From assembly GCA_009785425.1 (NCBI GenBank), contig WQWI01000009.1, positions 1 to 64,000 of the forward strand: a stretch of 64,000 nt of DNA, given 5' to 3'. Position numbers and translations under genes: made by a program. The stretch comes from Bacteroidales bacterium. Lineage in GTDB: Bacteria > Bacteroidota > Bacteroidia > Bacteroidales > P3. Position 1 is the stretch's first letter. Each line of letters begins with the position of its first letter. This document shows, in pieces, positions 61,040 to 64,000 of the stretch. The notes beneath the pieces were generated by a model. That model saw nothing but the letters and a program-made list of their open reading frames with translations, made no database searches and had not been told where the DNA came from.

Positions 61040-61162
61040 CTATCTTTTCCGCTTTTTTTGCAATTCTTGTTGTCTTTTCGCTGCTTCTTCGAGGCGTTGT
61101 TGCCACTTGGATTTGGTAACCGGTTTTTTGCGTGCTTCGGCAACCATGTGGCGAACTTTTTC
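61040..61162 (-). pseudogene. Detached C-terminal tail of YidC behind an amber codon
   Basis: Directly after the YidC stop (TAG at 61163-61165), the same frame stays open for 40 codons until TAG 61040-61042. It encodes a basic, helical segment (EKVRHMVAEARKK, then PVTKSKWQQRLEEAAKR and a Lys/Arg-rich end). Bacteroidota YidC proteins normally end in just such a tail, so this is the lost C-terminus. An internal ATG at about 61147 could in principle start a 35-residue peptide. Confidence 0.8.
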
Positions 61163-62995
61163 CTAATTAATAAACCTGCCCGTTACCCAAGTAATCAAAA
61201 AGGTCATACACGTCGAAACAAAGTAATAGTAGTTCAATGCCGACGAAAAACTATTCAAAAACATCAATAACATGATCGGCATAAAATACATCATGGTTTT
61301 CATTCCGGGCATCATCGTTGATGCATTTTGACGCATGGTCATTCGCGTATAAAACACATTCGAAACCGCCATCATAATTGCGAACAAACTGATGTGAGCC
61401 CCATAAAACGGGATATTGAAAGGTAAATTGATAATAGAATCGTAGGTTGATAAATCGTCTGCCCAAAGAAACGGTTGTTGACGCAATTCTATACTGTTCG
61501 GGAAAAATCGGAACATCGCAATCAAAATCGGGAATTGCAACAACATCGGGATACAGCCTGCCAGCTGGTTGATTCCGGCTTTCCGATAGAGTGCCATAAC
61601 CGCTTTTTGTTTTTCCATCGCCTGTTCGGGTTTTGGAAATTTCTTGTTGAGTTCCTCGACTTCGGGCCTGACTACTTTCATTTTTGCAGCCGAAATCCAC
61701 GATTTCAGCGTAAGCGGAGCCAAAACAAGTTTGAGTAGAACCGTTAAAATAAGGATAATTATTCCGTAGTTGAGGTTAAATCCTTGCAAAAAATTGAATA
61801 CCGGAATCACGGCAAAACGGTTTACCCACTGCATTAGGAAGAATCCCCATCCAAGTGGAACCAAGCGTTCCAAATCCAGATTATAAGATGATAAAATTGA
61901 AAAACTGTTAGGTCCCAAATACAATTTCATGTTGATGCTGTGATTTGGCTCTGACCTGTAAGGCAGGCCTATCAAAGCGTCCAACGTTCTGACATAATTA
62001 GCTCTATCCAAATTCGGATCGGTAGAATTCGTCAGATTGGCATTCACGATCGAGTTGTTATCTTTCATAATTAAAGCCGACGTGAAAAAATGATGTCTGA
62101 ACGCTACCCAATTTACCGGTGTGTTGATTCTCTCTTCGCCATCGCCACGGCTTACACGATCAACTCGGGCGTTGTTAGGCTTGAAGAAAATACCAGTGTT
62201 TGTATTTTCAAAACTTCTAGCTTCATTTCCGGCTGAGGCTCTTTCGTTTCTTGGCAAAACAGCATTCCAGTGTAAATCAATCGTATTCGCCCCTGTTGCC
62301 GGCTCAACTATGCCGGCCATCCCTACAAAATTTATCTGGAAGTCAATCATATATTCATTTCCTCTAAATCTGTAAAGAAATTCGACATATCGTGATCTGT
62401 CCAGATCATAACCATCATTCAAGAACAATCTCATTGCAACCTCTGCGGTTTGGTCGCCTGTAATTACTGCACCATCTTGAAAATTGGATGTGATTTCAAA
62501 AAAGTACTCATACGTCCTGATTATGCGTTGATTTACAGTGCGGGCATTTACAGCAAATTCGATGAAAAAATTATGCCATTCGTTATCGAATAATGTGACG
62601 TGTTTATTCTCTGCGATATGTGGCGACACGAGAAAATCATTCAGACTCACCCGTGACATTGTTCCGCCGAGATTGCTGAAATCCACGGTAAATTTGTCAG
62701 TTATGAGTGTTTTGGTCTGTTTTTCGCCAACTAAACTGTTTGAGAAAAAATTTTGTTCGTCTCTTACGATTTCCGGTCTTTCATCTGTCGGCTGTACAGA
62801 TGGGGCATGCCCCGTCTCTACTGCATATACCAATGCCAACGAATCTTGTACGCGCTGCAATTCAGCCGCAATACGTTGTTCTTGTTGCTCGCGAATCATT
62901 TGTTCGCGTTCTTCCGCACTTGGTGCATTCCACCAAGCGAACACAGCAATCACTACAAACATGAGTATCAGACCCGTAACTGTATTTCTATCCAT
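61163..62995 (-). CDS. yidC: Membrane protein insertase YidC, truncated by an amber codon
   Basis: Inserts and folds inner-membrane proteins with or without Sec. The 610-aa protein has an N-terminal membrane anchor (VTGLILMFVVIAVFAWW), a periplasmic beta domain, and the conserved C-terminal core with GWGFFLMQW, YGIIILILTVLLKLVLAPLT, the cytoplasmic hairpin (EVEELNKKF), GCIPMLLQFPILIAMF and the last helices. It stops at RFIN with TAG; the expected basic tail follows in the same frame. In other bacteria this tail contacts the ribosome, so loss may weaken co-translational insertion. Residues about 58-69 (AVETGHAPSVQ) come from an in-frame palindrome. The promoter is 20 nt upstream. Confidence 0.93.
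   Translation of the reverse strand: MDRNTVTGLILMFVVIAVFAWWNAPSAEEREQMIREQQEQRIAAELQRVQDSLALVYAVETGHAPSVQPTDERPEIVRDEQNFFSNSLVGEKQTKTLITDKFTVDFSNLGGTMSRVSLNDFLVSPHIAENKHVTLFDNEWHNFFIEFAVNARTVNQRIIRTYEYFFEITSNFQDGAVITGDQTAEVAMRLFLNDGYDLDRSRYVEFLYRFRGNEYMIDFQINFVGMAGIVEPATGANTIDLHWNAVLPRNERASAGNEARSFENTNTGIFFKPNNARVDRVSRGDGEERINTPVNWVAFRHHFFTSALIMKDNNSIVNANLTNSTDPNLDRANYVRTLDALIGLPYRSEPNHSINMKLYLGPNSFSILSSYNLDLERLVPLGWGFFLMQWVNRFAVIPVFNFLQGFNLNYGIIILILTVLLKLVLAPLTLKSWISAAKMKVVRPEVEELNKKFPKPEQAMEKQKAVMALYRKAGINQLAGCIPMLLQFPILIAMFRFFPNSIELRQQPFLWADDLSTYDSIINLPFNIPFYGAHISLFAIMMAVSNVFYTRMTMRQNASTMMPGMKTMMYFMPIMLLMFLNSFSSALNYYYFVSTCMTFLITWVTGRFIN
62798..62817. repeat. GTAGAGACG-type palindrome inside yidC
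   Basis: AGATGGGGCATGCCCCGTCT, continuing to CTAC on one side, is palindromic except for one base pair. Its end GTAGAGACGGGG (minus strand) matches the family found in murD. It is read in frame as ETGHAPS in the low-complexity region after the first membrane segment. Confidence 0.75.
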
Positions 62996-63015
62996 AACAT
63001 ATTATTTTTGAAGTG

Positions 63016-63023
63016 CAAAGATA
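63016..63023 (-). promoter_or_regulatory. -7 element of yidC
   Basis: TATCTTTG on the minus strand, 20 nt from the ATG at 62995. A GAGAATTGAGAATGG simple repeat lies just upstream. Confidence 0.7.
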
Positions 63024-63080
63024 CGAAAAAAATTGAGAATTGAGAATGGAAAATGGAAAATTATTTTACTGTGTCGTGCA

Positions 63081-63917
63081 TTAGCCCTTTTGCGAATCGT
63101 CTTGATTTAGTAAAAGAGTTTGCTTCGCATTGAAAGCTGTAACTACTTTTTTTCCTGTTTTTTGCTCAAGTTCCAACCGTGCATTCTTTGCAATTTCGCC
63201 ACCTTGACGTGCTATATTTTGGTGGTCTGTTATTGTTTCGGGATTTGTTGTTTCCGAAATTTCTTTTGTAGAAAGTTCTGCAAGCATGTTTAATACCAAT
63301 TCTTTATTGGTCATATTGTCTCGCAAATTTTCTTTTTTCAGTCCTTTGAATTGTTTATACTCCTTTGTGGTTTTTCCGCTCCAAGTTTTTGTAATGATAT
63401 CGGTTAAGGTGGCAAATTGTAGACCTTCTCTTAATCCGTGTTTCTTCCATTCATCCGTTAAGTCCTTACGAATTTCAATGCTTTTTAGGCGCTGATTAAT
63501 CCAACTGTCGGAATAACCGAGCCGTTTATAGTCAAGCATTGCCTGCTCAATGGAAAGTTCAGGGTCTTGCAGTTGATCAAGGCGTTGCTTGGCTACTTCC
63601 GCCATCCATATTTTGAAAGGTTCTGCTTTCGGTGATGGAATAGACTGAATTAAACGGAAAAGTTGTTGCAAATTAGCAACATCCGTTAGTCGCATTTTGC
63701 CGTCAGGAGCAATTAATTTCAAACCGTTACAAATTGTAACGGTTTCATTTCCTTCGTCCCTTAATCGCTTCTTCAATACCCGCCAATAAACTTGCGGATT
63801 AGGGCTGTCTGTCAATATTGCAACGATATCAACAATAGAAAAATACCATTCTTCTTCTGTTTCGTTCCATAAAGTACGAACTTTTTTGTCTTCAAAGATT
63901 TGAATTTCTTGTTTCAT
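63081..63917 (-). CDS. BRO-N domain protein, DinD-like
   Basis: A 278-aa protein; ATG 63917 (MKQEIQIFEDKKVRTLW) is chosen because the upstream in-frame ATG lies in the promoter. The N-terminal BRO/Bro-N domain shows FEDKKVRTLWNETEEEWYFS, VDIVAILTDSPNPQVYWRVLKKR and the LIAPDGKMRLTDVAN segment. The C-terminal half resembles DNA-damage-inducible protein D (LGYSDSWINQRLKSIEIRKDLTDEWKKHG and the later HQNIARQGGEIAKNARLELE). BRO proteins bind DNA and are found in phages and in chromosomal accessory genes. No phage genes lie beside it in this window. Confidence 0.85.
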   Translation of the reverse strand: MKQEIQIFEDKKVRTLWNETEEEWYFSIVDIVAILTDSPNPQVYWRVLKKRLRDEGNETVTICNGLKLIAPDGKMRLTDVANLQQLFRLIQSIPSPKAEPFKIWMAEVAKQRLDQLQDPELSIEQAMLDYKRLGYSDSWINQRLKSIEIRKDLTDEWKKHGLREGLQFATLTDIITKTWSGKTTKEYKQFKGLKKENLRDNMTNKELVLNMLAELSTKEISETTNPETITDHQNIARQGGEIAKNARLELEQKTGKKVVTAFNAKQTLLLNQDDSQKG

Positions 63918-63949
63918 TTTGTATTTTTTTTGCTTTGTTAAATTTCCTG

Positions 63950-63957
63950 CAAAGTTA
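63950..63957 (-). promoter_or_regulatory. -7 element of the BRO-N gene
   Basis: TAACTTTG on the minus strand, 32 nt from the ATG at 63917. Confidence 0.65.
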
Positions 63958-64000
63958 CGCAAAAGAATCCGAAAAAAAAACTTAAAAAGTGTTAAAAATC

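Noticed and set aside
61040-61165. Reassignment of TAG to an amino acid
   Set aside because: TAG ends several intact genes here (alpha-2-macroglobulin, pbpC, the repeat protein, the YidC tail itself), so amber is a normal stop in this genome.
63081-63962. Prophage at the right edge, because of the BRO-N gene
   Set aside because: No integrase, structural or lysis genes are visible beside it; BRO/DinD-like genes also occur alone on chromosomes.
1-64000. tRNA or rRNA genes
   Set aside because: I saw no cloverleaf with a T-loop signature or conserved rRNA segments in the intergenic regions, though a dedicated scan was not possible.

Overview
The window is a 64 kb stretch of a low-GC, anaerobic member of the Bacteroidota, most likely Bacteroidales. 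The evidence is direct. Nearly every operon is preceded by the Bacteroidota promoter element TAnnTTTG (mostly TATCTTTGC), and Shine-Dalgarno sequences are scarce. There is a SusC/SusD pair with an ECF sigma and a FecR-type anti-sigma factor. Pyruvate:ferredoxin oxidoreductase and rubrerythrin point to anaerobic life. I found no tRNA, rRNA or CRISPR array.

Layout. 1-9 kb: an alpha-2-macroglobulin-like gene (cut by the window edge) and pbpC, normally neighbours, are separated by a 3.7 kb accessory island. The island holds two DUF3791/DUF3990 modules and a toxin-antitoxin pair whose toxin is split by a 190-bp MITE. 9-20 kb: uvrA (reverse), three tandem lipoprotein M3 metallopeptidases and pyk. 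20-29.3 kb: core genes rpsA, a TPR membrane protein, ribH, fmt, hup, a GIY-YIG/TrmH fusion, murD and ddl. 29.4-33.8 kb: a YafQ-like toxin-antitoxin pair, two tandem lipoprotein aldo/keto reductases with ferredoxin tails, a secreted repeat protein and a possible double-glycine peptide. 33.8-45 kb: gcvP, then sigma-fecR-susC-susD-thioredoxin. 45-50.6 kb: phosphohexomutase, fabI, rubrerythrin and an outer-membrane barrel protein. 50.7-58.9 kb: two HEPN/MNT pairs in opposite gene order, a TonB receptor, a GNAT enzyme and PFOR. 58.9-64 kb: recG, yidC and a BRO/DinD-like gene.

The most striking feature crosses gene boundaries. Several families of short palindromic repeats lie between genes and also, in frame, inside conserved genes: three in UvrA and one each in GcvP, MurD, Ddl and YidC. 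A further repeat forms the C-terminus of MurD, and a run of them forms the linker of the GIY-YIG/TrmH fusion. This resembles the protein-coding palindromic elements of Rickettsia. A second oddity is YidC, whose conserved basic C-terminal tail is cut off by an in-frame amber codon.

All calls come from reading the sequence and from knowledge of the families. No database search was run.
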